In this document: piece by piece, positions 34,340-42,700 of the stretch
Layout: each line of letters starts with the position of its first letter
Position numbering within the stretch: position 1 is the first letter of the stretch
NCBI GenBank assembly: GCA_016789305.1
Contig: JAEURJ010000007.1
Coordinates: forward strand, 248,001 to 312,000
Length of the DNA stretch: 64,000 nt
Source: Anaerolineales bacterium
Lineage (GTDB): Bacteria > Chloroflexota > Anaerolineae > Anaerolineales > Villigracilaceae
Reading direction: 5' to 3'
Program-made: the position numbers and the translations under genes
Notes under the pieces: model-generated
Told to the model about the DNA's origin: nothing
The model's input: the letters and a program-made list of their open reading frames with translations, nothing else
Database searches by the model: none

Positions 34340-35326
34340 TTAAATATTGACTAGAATTGCATATATCCCAATACCCCATCCGGTGAATATTTTCAGCAGG
34401 TTGATGAGGTAGGCTGCGTTTTCTTCGGAGGATATCTCCAGACTATCATCCCGTTCTCTGAAAAGAACTCCGATCAATCCACTGAGGCCGATCAAGAACA
34501 ATATTGGAAGGATGGTGAAAAACCAGGCGGGAAAATAGGATGAGACGGTTTTTATAATTTCAGAATGGTTGCTTGAAATATATCCTGAAATGAAGAACCA
34601 TGCGATAGCCAGTGTGATGGGCAAACGAACGGGCGTAATCCATGCTTTAAAACCCTGCGGTTCTTCATCCTCGTTATAGGAAGAATGAATTTGATTTCTG
34701 CTCCCATGAAAAGCGGCGAGCGAATCCTGCTCTTCCGATTCATCATCTTCTTCTAAACTCTTGTCTTCTTCAGATTCGTCCAATTCAGAATCTTCCCCGT
34801 CAGACAAATCTTCATCTTCATATTCTTCGGACTCGATGTCGTCTATTTCAAGTTCCTCATCCGATTCGTCATCGGGAAACTCGATATCTTCTTCCAATTC
34901 AGAAGCGTCTGTGTCATTTTCTTTGGCTTCATTTTCAGCGACAACTTCACTATTGTCTTCGAATTCCGATGCGTCAGTCTCATCCACTTCGCTATTATTA
35001 AATACAACATCATCTTCGGAAATCACGCCCTCTGCTTCGAAGCTGTCTTTGATGATGAATTCAGAAATATCCGATTCGGTTTCGTCATCCTCGTCTTCTG
35101 CAAGATCGTCTTCTTCCGTGGGATAAGGAAACAATAGACCGTATCGCCGCCTCCACGGTTCAAAGAAGAGAACATATGCGACGGTCGCGCCGGCGAATAG
35201 TCCGATCCCTCCGGCGAGCATCAAACTTGCCCTAAAAAGAGGGGCCACGAAAGCGCCAACCCCTGCGCCGAAAAACAGCCAGGCTGTAATGATTACCTTG
35301 TCTATATCTGAGAATTTGTTGTTCAT
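34340..35326 (-). CDS. Membrane protein with a long acidic loop, unknown function
   Basis: 328 residues. Two hydrophobic helices (about 10-32 and 34-55) are followed by WRRRYG, a basic stop-transfer pattern, then about 145 residues (about 69-215) made mostly of Glu, Asp and Ser, and finally three further helices (about 232-252, 266-288 and 308-326). The acidic part has no basic residue for long stretches and looks disordered; it could bind calcium or other cations, or act as an entropic spacer. By the positive-inside rule it is probably cytoplasmic. No family recognised. It is 4 bases upstream of the DUF503 gene. Confidence 0.7.
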   Translation of the reverse strand: MNNKFSDIDKVIITAWLFFGAGVGAFVAPLFRASLMLAGGIGLFAGATVAYVLFFEPWRRRYGLLFPYPTEEDDLAEDEDDETESDISEFIIKDSFEAEGVISEDDVVFNNSEVDETDASEFEDNSEVVAENEAKENDTDASELEEDIEFPDDESDEELEIDDIESEEYEDEDLSDGEDSELDESEEDKSLEEDDESEEQDSLAAFHGSRNQIHSSYNEDEEPQGFKAWITPVRLPITLAIAWFFISGYISSNHSEIIKTVSSYFPAWFFTILPILFLIGLSGLIGVLFRERDDSLEISSEENAAYLINLLKIFTGWGIGIYAILVNI

Positions 35327-35448
35327 TTTGGGCCTTTATACGATATTCCACCCTTATTTACGATGGCGCTGTTTTGAAGGTTTCTAGTTTGAGTTCGAGT
35401 GAGAACAGGGGAAAAGATAAAGGTCAATGGTGAGACGGCGAGCACTAT

Positions 35449-35826
35449 TTATCGAATTATACGTAAAACTTCTTGGGTGATAAGAATTATGCCTGCTGTT
35501 AGTGAAAGCCATCCAAACATTGGTGCTGCTGCGCCAGTATACATGCTTATCCAGCCGGGAAATCCTTTTCTGCGAATGGCAATGAGCCCCGTTGCACTTA
35601 TCGCCAAGCCCAAAACGATGAAATAAACAGAAAAATCAAAATCCGTTTCTGGCTTGGGTCTAACAAGAAAATATACTACTAATATAACTAGCCCCGCTAA
35701 GGTGGGGCGCATCGGAGTTGAAAGATAATGATTTCCAATCCTTTTAGCGAATGTTTCTTCCTTGTGGATTTCCAAAGCTTTTTTGTTGAGTTTTTTTGAT
35801 TTTGTTGTTTCTTTATCAGTGTTCAT
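35449..35826 (-). CDS. Small membrane protein, unknown function
   Basis: 125 residues. A lysine-rich head of about 37 residues (KETTKSKKLNKKALEIHKEE) precedes three hydrophobic helices (about 41-57, 66-85 and 97-118). A short RRKGFPGW loop lies between helices 2 and 3. I recognise no family. Its start is 47 bases from folC, which runs the other way, so the two share an upstream region. The 120 bases to the next minus gene hold nothing recognisable. Confidence 0.55.
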   Translation of the reverse strand: MNTDKETTKSKKLNKKALEIHKEETFAKRIGNHYLSTPMRPTLAGLVILVVYFLVRPKPETDFDFSVYFIVLGLAISATGLIAIRRKGFPGWISMYTGAAAPMFGWLSLTAGIILITQEVLRIIR

Positions 35827-35836
35827 TTTTGTTCTC

Positions 35837-35865
35837 TTGTATTCTCTTTAACGGCCGATTACAAT
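35837..35865 (+). promoter_or_regulatory. Promoter of folC-lon, leaderless
   Basis: TTGTAT at 35837-35842, 17-base spacer, TACAAT at 35860-35865, then 7 bases to the folC ATG with no ribosome site. Confidence 0.7.
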
Positions 35866-35872
35866 CTCGTGC

Positions 35873-37192
35873 ATGGACATTGAACAACAATATAACAATT
35901 CCCTCGACTACCTATATTCCTTTGTGGATTATAGCCTCAAACACTCGTCTGAGCTGGCCAAAGCGGACTTTAGCCTTGATCGCATGTTTGCCTTGATGGA
36001 GTCCTTGGGGAATCCGCAGAAGAAATATCCCATCATTCACGTGGCAGGGACCAAAGGCAAAGGCTCAGTCTCGGCACTTTGTGCCTCGGGCTTAAAGTTT
36101 GCAGGCTATAAAGTTGGGCTGTATACCTCCCCTCACTTGCTTGATTATTGTGAAAGAATCCAAATTGATGGTGAACCGATTTCCCACGAACAGTTGAATG
36201 AGTTGATAGAAGAGATCAAGCCGCATGTGGCGAAGATCGAGAAGTTGACCACCTTTGAGATCACCACTGCTTTGGCGTTCATGGCGTTTGCAAAATATGG
36301 TGTGACAGCGGCAGTATTTGAAGTGGGTTTGGGCGGCCGGTTGGATGCGACCAATGTTGTCACACCAAAAGTTTCGGTGATCACATCACTTTCCTATGAC
36401 CATACTGCTGTGTTGGGAAATACGCTGACGTTGATCGCTGGTGAGAAGGCGGGCATTATCAAGGAAGGTGTGCCCGTGGTTTCATCTCCGCAAAAGGATG
36501 AGGCGTTGGTAGTTTTGGAGCGCGTAGCCAGAGAAAAGAACAGCCCATTAACTTTGACTGGTCGCGATGTAACATTTGAGTTCATTGGGTCATCTTTGGA
36601 GGGGCAGGAATTTCACGTTGAACGTTCAAACGTTCAAACGTTCAACGTTCCACTGCTTGGAAGTCACCAGATCGAAAATGCTGTCACTGCATATACGGCC
36701 TTGAAAGCCAGCGGAATCCCAGTTACGGACGAGCAGATCCAAAAAGGGTTTTCTCAGGTAAAATGGCCGGCCCGTTTTGAGGTGGTGCGGCGCGATCCGC
36801 CGGTGATCTTTGACTCGGCGCATAATCAAGATTCGTTCGAGAGGTTGTCCGAGACACTTGAAACTTATTTCCCTGGCAAAAAAGTATATTTGATTTTTGG
36901 CGCGTCGGAAGATAAAAATATCCCCGGCATGTTTGCGGCTTTGAAATCGAAGATCGCGAAAATTATTGTTACCCGTGCCGATCATCCGCGGGCATTGGAA
37001 GTGGAGCAGATTCAAAAGTTGGCCGAGCAGGCTGGAGCGGAGCATGAAGCGATTGTCCCGGTCAAAGCGGCGCTGGCGCGGGCGTTGGATTTGTCGTCAA
37101 AAGATGGTAGTATCGTCTTATCCGCCGGATCGATGTTCGTAACCGCGGAAGTAATGAAAGAATGGAAATCAATTAATGAGTCAACCGAATAA
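35873..37192 (+). CDS. folC: Folylpolyglutamate synthase / dihydrofolate synthase FolC
   Basis: 439 residues, Mur-ligase-like enzyme that adds glutamate to folates. ATP loop VAGTKGKGSVSAL with lysines 61 and 63, then GLYTSPHLLDYCERIQI, FEVGLGGRLDATNVV, SYDHTAVLGNTL and FDSAHNQDSF, all FolC blocks. The N-terminus YNNSLDYLYSF is also typical. At about residues 250-259 the frame crosses a CGTTCAAA tandem repeat that codes RSNVQTFNV in a variable region before VPLLGSHQIENA. The 3' end overlaps lon by 17 bases. Confidence 0.95.
   Translation: MDIEQQYNNSLDYLYSFVDYSLKHSSELAKADFSLDRMFALMESLGNPQKKYPIIHVAGTKGKGSVSALCASGLKFAGYKVGLYTSPHLLDYCERIQIDGEPISHEQLNELIEEIKPHVAKIEKLTTFEITTALAFMAFAKYGVTAAVFEVGLGGRLDATNVVTPKVSVITSLSYDHTAVLGNTLTLIAGEKAGIIKEGVPVVSSPQKDEALVVLERVAREKNSPLTLTGRDVTFEFIGSSLEGQEFHVERSNVQTFNVPLLGSHQIENAVTAYTALKASGIPVTDEQIQKGFSQVKWPARFEVVRRDPPVIFDSAHNQDSFERLSETLETYFPGKKVYLIFGASEDKNIPGMFAALKSKIAKIIVTRADHPRALEVEQIQKLAEQAGAEHEAIVPVKAALARALDLSSKDGSIVLSAGSMFVTAEVMKEWKSINESTE
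36616..36651 (+). repeat. CGTTCAAA tandem repeat inside folC
   Basis: Units CGTTGAA, CGTTCAAA, CGTTCAAA, CGTTCAA and CGTTC in a row. Bases 36622-36639 are identical over 18 positions to 61367-61384 in the M20 amidohydrolase gene, and both are read as RSNVQT. Confidence 0.8.
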
Positions 37193-39647
37193 CTGGAACG
37201 AAGAAGAAGATAATTTCGACCTGACGCTCTCTCAACGGACCGAGGAGCTGTATCGGGTCCCGAATATGGAGCCCAACGCTGAAGGGTTGATCGAGGCGGT
37301 CGTTTTACCGTTGCGCGATCTCGTCATCTTTCCGCGCATGGTCTCGCCGATCTTTGTGGGGCGTGAAGCATCTTTATTGGCTGTACAGGAAGCGCAGAAA
37401 AAAGAACAAACGGTTATCGGACTGACGCAGCGCGATCCCGAAGTGGAAGAGCCGGGCACCGAAGACTTTTTACCCATCGGTGTGGAAATGGCAGTGGGGC
37501 GTTTGTTGAACATGCCCGATGGCTCGTACTCTGCGTTGGTGCAGGGACGCCGTCGTGTGGAGGTGGTTGAATTCATTCGCACGAAGCCGTATTTGAAGGC
37601 GCGCGTGCGTGTGATCAACGAGCCGCAAACAGCGGATAGAAATACACAAGCGTTGATGCGTTCCGCGTTGGATTTGTTTGATCGCTGTGTGCAACTCGAC
37701 CGCTCGATTCCTGAAGAAGCGCATTTATTTGCGTTGAACATCGCCGAACCGGGTTGGCTTTCTGACATGATCGCGACTTCGCTTTCATTGAATTACGAAG
37801 CCAAGCTGCGTTTATTGTTGACGCTTGATCCCAAGGCACGCCTCGAACAATTAAATACCTTGCTTGCGCAGGAAGTGGATGTGCTTGAGCTGGAAGATGA
37901 AATTCATTCCCGTGTGCAAAACGAAGTGGATAAGAGTCAGCGCGAGTTTTATTTGCGCGAGCAGATGAAGCAGATCCAAACAGAGCTGGGTGAGGGCGAT
38001 GTTTTTTCCCGCGATGTGACCGATCTGAAAAAGAAGATCGACGCTGCCAATCTTCCGGAAGAACCAAAGAAGGTGGTGATGAAGGAGATGGAGCGGCTCA
38101 ATCAAATGCCGCCGATGGCGCCGGAAGTGGGCATCATCCGCACGTATATCGATTGGATCGTCGACCTGCCGTGGTCGAATGCGTCGCCGGATAATCTCGA
38201 TGTCAAAAATGCTGCAAAGATTTTGGAACGCGAACATTACGGCTTGAAGAAAGCCAAGGAAAGAATCCTAGAATATATTGCAGTGCGTTCTTTGAAGCCA
38301 AAGAAGGAACGTCAGCCGATCCTGTGTTTTTATGGTCCACCCGGCGTAGGCAAGACTTCATTGGGTCGTTCGATTGCCGATGCGTTGGGTCGCAAGTTTG
38401 TTCGCGTTTCTTTGGGCGGCGTGCGTGACGAAGCCGAGATCCGCGGACATCGCCGCACGTACATCGGTGCATTGCCCGGGCGAATTATTCAGACGATGAA
38501 ACGAGCTGGTACGGCCAATCCGCTGTTTATGCTGGACGAGATCGATAAACTTTACTCTGACTTTCGCGGCGATCCGGCCTCGGCCATGCTTGAGGTGCTG
38601 GACCCGGAGCAGAACTTCGCTTTTAGCGATCACTACCTCGAAATGCCATTTGATCTTTCCAAGGTCATGTTCGTGACCACCGCGAATTCACTTTCCACGA
38701 TCCCTGCCCCTTTGCTGGACCGCATGGAGATCATTGAATTCCCTGGGTACATTGAAGAAGAAAAACTGGAAATCGCAAATCGCTATTTAATTCCCCGTCA
38801 AATTGAAGAGAATGGGATCGAATCGCTCGAAGTGAAATTCGAAGAGGATGCCATTCGCCGCATTGTGCGCGAATACACCTACGAAGCCGGCGTTCGCAAC
38901 CTCGAACGCGAGATCGGACGGGTGAGCCGCAAGATCGCGCGCATGAAAGCGGAAGGGAAGAAATACCCAACTGCGATTGTTGCCGAAGGCATTGAAAAAT
39001 TGTTAGGTCCGCAGCAGGTCTTCCCTTCGGAAGCCGAACGTGCCGACGAAGTTGGCGTGGCCACCAGCCTCGCATGGACGGAAAACGGCGGCGAGATCAT
39101 GGCTGTGGAAGTGGCAGTTCTCGAAGGTAAAGGTAGTATGCAGATGACCGGTCAGATCGGCGAGGTGATGCAGGAATCCGGTCAGGCGGCGCTGACGTAT
39201 ATCAAATCCCGTGCGGCAGCGTTGAAGATCGACCTGGATGCGTTTGAACGATACGATATTCACGTCCACATGCCGGAAGGCGGCATTCCCAAAGATGGTC
39301 CATCCGCTGGAATTACGATGGCAACAGCCATCATCTCTGCATTGACGGGACGTCCAGTCTTCAAACACGTTGGTATGACCGGCGAGATCACATTGCGTGG
39401 ACGTGTGCTGCCAATCGGCGGCGTACGTGAAAAGGTGCTGGCCGCGCATCGCGCCGGGCTGAAAACTGTTTTGCTTCCCGAAAAGAATATGAAGGATTTG
39501 GTAGACCTGCCCAAGACAGCCAAGTCCGAGCTCAAGATCGTCCCGATCAAACATATGGACGACGTACTGGAAATCGCTCTGTCCAGGCAGGTGGTCAGCC
39601 CGCCGCCGAAGCCCAGAAAACGCGGCGAAGAACAAAACGAAGAGTAG
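37176..39647 (+). CDS. lon: ATP-dependent protease Lon
   Basis: 823 residues, the usual size of LonA. N-terminal substrate domain with VLPLRDLVIFPRMVSPIFVGR. AAA+ module with Walker A GPPGVGKTS (387-395) and Walker B PLFMLDEIDK. Protease domain with catalytic serine 710 (KDGPSAG) and lysine 753 (REKVLAAHRAG). A charged head of about 35 residues precedes the N domain. It degrades misfolded and regulatory proteins in the cytosol. It overlaps folC, so it shares that promoter. A strong palindrome and a terminator follow. Confidence 0.97.
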   Translation: MSQPNNWNEEEDNFDLTLSQRTEELYRVPNMEPNAEGLIEAVVLPLRDLVIFPRMVSPIFVGREASLLAVQEAQKKEQTVIGLTQRDPEVEEPGTEDFLPIGVEMAVGRLLNMPDGSYSALVQGRRRVEVVEFIRTKPYLKARVRVINEPQTADRNTQALMRSALDLFDRCVQLDRSIPEEAHLFALNIAEPGWLSDMIATSLSLNYEAKLRLLLTLDPKARLEQLNTLLAQEVDVLELEDEIHSRVQNEVDKSQREFYLREQMKQIQTELGEGDVFSRDVTDLKKKIDAANLPEEPKKVVMKEMERLNQMPPMAPEVGIIRTYIDWIVDLPWSNASPDNLDVKNAAKILEREHYGLKKAKERILEYIAVRSLKPKKERQPILCFYGPPGVGKTSLGRSIADALGRKFVRVSLGGVRDEAEIRGHRRTYIGALPGRIIQTMKRAGTANPLFMLDEIDKLYSDFRGDPASAMLEVLDPEQNFAFSDHYLEMPFDLSKVMFVTTANSLSTIPAPLLDRMEIIEFPGYIEEEKLEIANRYLIPRQIEENGIESLEVKFEEDAIRRIVREYTYEAGVRNLEREIGRVSRKIARMKAEGKKYPTAIVAEGIEKLLGPQQVFPSEAERADEVGVATSLAWTENGGEIMAVEVAVLEGKGSMQMTGQIGEVMQESGQAALTYIKSRAAALKIDLDAFERYDIHVHMPEGGIPKDGPSAGITMATAIISALTGRPVFKHVGMTGEITLRGRVLPIGGVREKVLAAHRAGLKTVLLPEKNMKDLVDLPKTAKSELKIVPIKHMDDVLEIALSRQVVSPPPKPRKRGEEQNEE

Positions 39648-39653
39648 AACTCC

Positions 39654-39688
39654 ACGCTTCTGCGGGGGCTAAGCCCCCGCAGAAGCGT
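39654..39688. repeat. 17-bp perfect palindrome after lon
   Basis: Arms ACGCTTCTGCGGGGGCT and AGCCCCCGCAGAAGCGT with a single A between. It starts 7 bases after the lon stop and has no T run. It could be a REP-like element, a protein site, or an RNA end-protecting hairpin. Confidence 0.8.
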
Positions 39689-39728
39689 ATGTTGAGCGTA
39701 CGTTACTCTACAGTATTGAAATCTAATA

Positions 39729-39764
39729 AAAACGATGCGGATGATAAAATTGCCGCATCGTTTT
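39729..39764 (+). terminator. Intrinsic terminator between lon and the SDR gene
   Basis: 12-bp arms AAAACGATGCGG and CCGCATCGTTTT with a 12-base loop. The T run leads directly into TATAAT at 39766-39771, the likely -10 box of the SDR gene, so terminator and promoter abut. Confidence 0.8.
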
Positions 39765-39791
39765 GTATAATCGCCTTAAGGGAAACCGTCC

Positions 39792-40601
39792 ATGTCAAAG
39801 TTAAAAGATAAAGTCGTTCTGATCACAGGTGCATCCTCCGGGTTTGGGGAAGATGCGGCCTTGCTCTTTGCAAAGGAAGGGTGCAAGGTTGTCCTTGCTG
39901 CACGCCGCATGGATCGTCTGCAGGATCTTGCTGCCAGAATTCAAGACGAAGGCGGCGAGGCAATGGCGGTCCCGATGGATATTGTCAACCGTGCCGATAT
40001 CGACAATATGGTCGAAACTACGCTTGATCTGTACAGTCATATTGATATTCTCTTTAATAATGCAGGCATTGGCCGTGTGGATTGGTTTGAGAATATGACC
40101 GCCGAGCGTGATATTGAAACTTTGGTGCATGTGAACCTGACCGGTTTGATGCAGGTTACCCATGCAGTACTGCCGCACATGATCGCCCGCCGTCAGGGTC
40201 ATATCATTAATATGATCTCTGTTGCGGGATTGATCGCTTCGCCATTGATCACCACATATTCGGCTAGCAAGGCGGGTGCGCGCGCGTTTACCGATTCACT
40301 GCGCCGTGAGGTATTTCCATTTGGAATCAAAGTTAGCGGGGTCTATCCGGGCCCAGCCGCTACTGAGTTTGGTCAACATATTGGAAAGAACGCTGCTTAT
40401 GGTTCGGTTCGGTCAGTTATTAACACAAGGATGACATCCGAGTATGTTGCCCGTCGGGTGGTGGGTGTTGCCAAATGGCCGCGCCGCAGTTTAATCATCC
40501 CCTGGTGGTTTCGGATTCTCGCCATCTTTGAGACGCTTTTTCCTACCCTGGTGGATTGGATCAGTTATATGTTTTCAAAGTCAAAGCATGATTTGAAATA
40601 A
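39792..40601 (+). CDS. Short-chain dehydrogenase/reductase
   Basis: 269 residues, classical SDR. NAD(P)-binding TGASSGFG (about 12-19), an AARRMDR stretch that suggests NADP, NNAG, active-site serine in ISVAG, and YSASK for the catalytic Tyr and Lys. The substrate cannot be told. A C-terminal hydrophobic stretch (IPWWFRILAIFETLFPTLVDWISYMF) may attach it to the membrane. AAGGGAAA precedes the ATG, and a TATAAT lies 20 bases before. Confidence 0.88.
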   Translation: MSKLKDKVVLITGASSGFGEDAALLFAKEGCKVVLAARRMDRLQDLAARIQDEGGEAMAVPMDIVNRADIDNMVETTLDLYSHIDILFNNAGIGRVDWFENMTAERDIETLVHVNLTGLMQVTHAVLPHMIARRQGHIINMISVAGLIASPLITTYSASKAGARAFTDSLRREVFPFGIKVSGVYPGPAATEFGQHIGKNAAYGSVRSVINTRMTSEYVARRVVGVAKWPRRSLIIPWWFRILAIFETLFPTLVDWISYMFSKSKHDLK

Positions 40602-40640
40602 AATAGGCGCGTATTAATCCCTCGCTATTGATTCCAGATA

Positions 40641-42641
40641 TCATGGAATGGAGTAAAGAGTGTAACTTCCCAGCGTTTTTTCTAATTTCAAGTCTTTCAC
40701 GATTTGATCAAATTGATTTTCGTATTTTCCCCCATCTTTTTGTGTAAAAAAATCGAATCCCTTATCGTACACAAGTATATGTGTGTACCCTTTTTGTTTC
40801 CAATCCTTTATTATATCTTTGGTGGTCTTGAATAAATAATAATCATGCGCCAGGTTGTCATTCAAAGCGTCTGGTTGCACCTTGCGAGGCATGGTGTAAC
40901 TACGAGGTTCGAGGAAAAAATAAACATAGGAATTTTTTGGCGTTGTCTCCACCAACTTTAAAGCTTGAGAATAATTGGGTTGAATTCGTTCAAAATAAGC
41001 TTCCCGTGATTCGATTCCAAGAATATAGTTTAACGGTCTTCGGACGATCAGAGTTAAGCAGTTGTCCAGTAGTGATATTGATACAACAATACCGATTAAA
41101 TTGGTCAGGATGAAGCTGATTCGAAATCGCGGGAGATTAAGAGAATCCAGCTGGGTGATTGCAAATCCAATCAGGATCGAGAAAGGAATTAATCCTGTAA
41201 ATAGCAATCGTGATTGCCACATGTAGATGGTCTGTGTCACGCTAAAAGCCCAGAGGAGATACGTTGATGTGGTAAACATGCCAATGATCAAAAAAGTGTG
41301 AAGTTCTTTTGCCGTGTTGTTTCTCTTGATCCAGATGATCCAGAGAGTCGGTGGAAATAACATAAGAAATAACGGCCCGATTCGTCCATCGTAAAAAGTT
41401 TGATCACGATAACCGAGAGTAATGGCAAAAGGTAGAAGCGCTATCTCTTGAAAGTTCCAGCCGATGCCCGTGCCAATACCGTTGTACCAATTTGTGCGAA
41501 ATACATCCCAGAAACGGCCGCCAAAGACAAATGGATAGAATGGGTTGCCCATTACGCGCCAGTTTCGAAGATACCATGGCAGGGCAATCAATAAAGCCGG
41601 GATCGAAAATCTTGCAGACGAAGCGATGCGTTCCCCAGCCTTCTGTTTTCTAGAAAATACCATCAGAACGCACAGGACAGGCAAAATAAAACTTGTATAT
41701 TTGACCCCCATGGCCATGCCTGCAAATGTCCCGCTGACTAACAGCCATCCGTCTTCATTTTTTTCGTACCAGCGCCAAAGAGAATAGAGACTGGCCATAC
41801 AGAAAAATGTAAGTGCCAGATCTGTATAAGCCCACGATGCAAGCCAGGGCAGGGAGGGCATGGAGATAAGAATTGCCAGGGCCCACCATGCAGACTTATA
41901 TCCAAAGACCTGATGAGACCATTTCCATGTCAAAGCAAGGACAAGTATAAAAAATGACCAATGGATTAATTGAGCAGTTCGTTCGCTTCCAAGACCAAGT
42001 GCCCATAAAAAATCGCCTTCGATCAGGCTGGGAAACCAGAATGGGAAATTGTTGTACGGAATCATTTTTCCGTCTGCAAGTAATTGCTCTGGAAGCCGCA
42101 AATGATAGAGTAAACCATCGAACCCATCTGCCGGGGGTAAAAGCGCAAACAAAAAGCTGGTCACCGCGGTGAGTAGGACTCCCAATGGCAGCCATAAGGG
42201 AACTTCCCTGCCGCTTTCTTTAAGAGAATCGGCCAGGGATTGAAGATCGCCGATAACCTCAGTGTGGACTTTAAGAATGAAAATACAAACCAACATTCCA
42301 GATAAAACAGCTACAAGGATGGGAATGGCGGCCAAACCCACTGCTGCAAGCCCAAACCCCGTCAATCCAAGTACACCAAGACCAAAGCCTGTTCCCAGAA
42401 TTAATCGCTCATGCGAAATCAATTGCTTATATGTCTGCGCGAGTATCAAATACCCCAGCCCGGCGGAAACAAAAAGTAAAATGACGAGGAGAGAAATACT
42501 CCAAAGTGTGGATATTATTCCTCCAGCTACTTGAACAGCCAAAGGACGTTGTGTGATGTAAAAAGACGAAAGCGCGATTACACTCCAAAGAAGCAGGGTG
42601 ATTGCCGATGCCAACTTTTTGAGATTCCCATTTTTGTTCAT
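40641..42641 (-). CDS. GT-C type membrane glycosyltransferase-like protein
   Basis: 666 residues from ATG at 42641 (MNKNGNLKKLAS), chosen because a TATAAT lies 6 bases before it. About 13 hydrophobic helices. The first large loop has PPADGFDGLLYHLRLPEQLLADGKM, a layout seen in GT39-like proteins of bacteria, followed by WAYTDLALTFFCMASLY. The soluble C-terminus (about 560-666) is beta-alpha and probably extracytoplasmic. By eye this gene is more AT-rich than its neighbours. The family role is transfer of a sugar from polyprenyl phosphate; the acceptor is unknown. Confidence 0.7.
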   Translation of the reverse strand: MNKNGNLKKLASAITLLLWSVIALSSFYITQRPLAVQVAGGIISTLWSISLLVILLFVSAGLGYLILAQTYKQLISHERLILGTGFGLGVLGLTGFGLAAVGLAAIPILVAVLSGMLVCIFILKVHTEVIGDLQSLADSLKESGREVPLWLPLGVLLTAVTSFLFALLPPADGFDGLLYHLRLPEQLLADGKMIPYNNFPFWFPSLIEGDFLWALGLGSERTAQLIHWSFFILVLALTWKWSHQVFGYKSAWWALAILISMPSLPWLASWAYTDLALTFFCMASLYSLWRWYEKNEDGWLLVSGTFAGMAMGVKYTSFILPVLCVLMVFSRKQKAGERIASSARFSIPALLIALPWYLRNWRVMGNPFYPFVFGGRFWDVFRTNWYNGIGTGIGWNFQEIALLPFAITLGYRDQTFYDGRIGPLFLMLFPPTLWIIWIKRNNTAKELHTFLIIGMFTTSTYLLWAFSVTQTIYMWQSRLLFTGLIPFSILIGFAITQLDSLNLPRFRISFILTNLIGIVVSISLLDNCLTLIVRRPLNYILGIESREAYFERIQPNYSQALKLVETTPKNSYVYFFLEPRSYTMPRKVQPDALNDNLAHDYYLFKTTKDIIKDWKQKGYTHILVYDKGFDFFTQKDGGKYENQFDQIVKDLKLEKTLGSYTLYSIP

Positions 42642-42647
42642 AATAAA

Positions 42648-42655
42648 ATTATAAT
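42648..42655. promoter_or_regulatory. Symmetrical bidirectional -10 element
   Basis: ATTATAAT contains TATAAT on the plus strand (42650-42655, towards the M24 peptidase) and TATAAT on the minus strand (42648-42653, towards the GT-C gene, 6 bases before its ATG). No good -35 box is seen on either side. Confidence 0.65.
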
Positions 42656-42700
42656 GTACCTGAAGCATTCTAAAGACATCATCCAATTAAGGAGACTCTT

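Noticed and set aside
34761..35126. Serine-rich 121-codon frame on the plus strand
   Set aside because: It is the mirror of the Glu/Asp-rich loop of the minus-strand membrane gene; the GAA/GAT/GAC codons read TTC/ATC/GTC or, in this phase, Ser codons.
36616..36651. CRISPR-like repeat in folC
   Set aside because: Units of 8 bases without spacers, inside an intact coding frame; not a CRISPR array.
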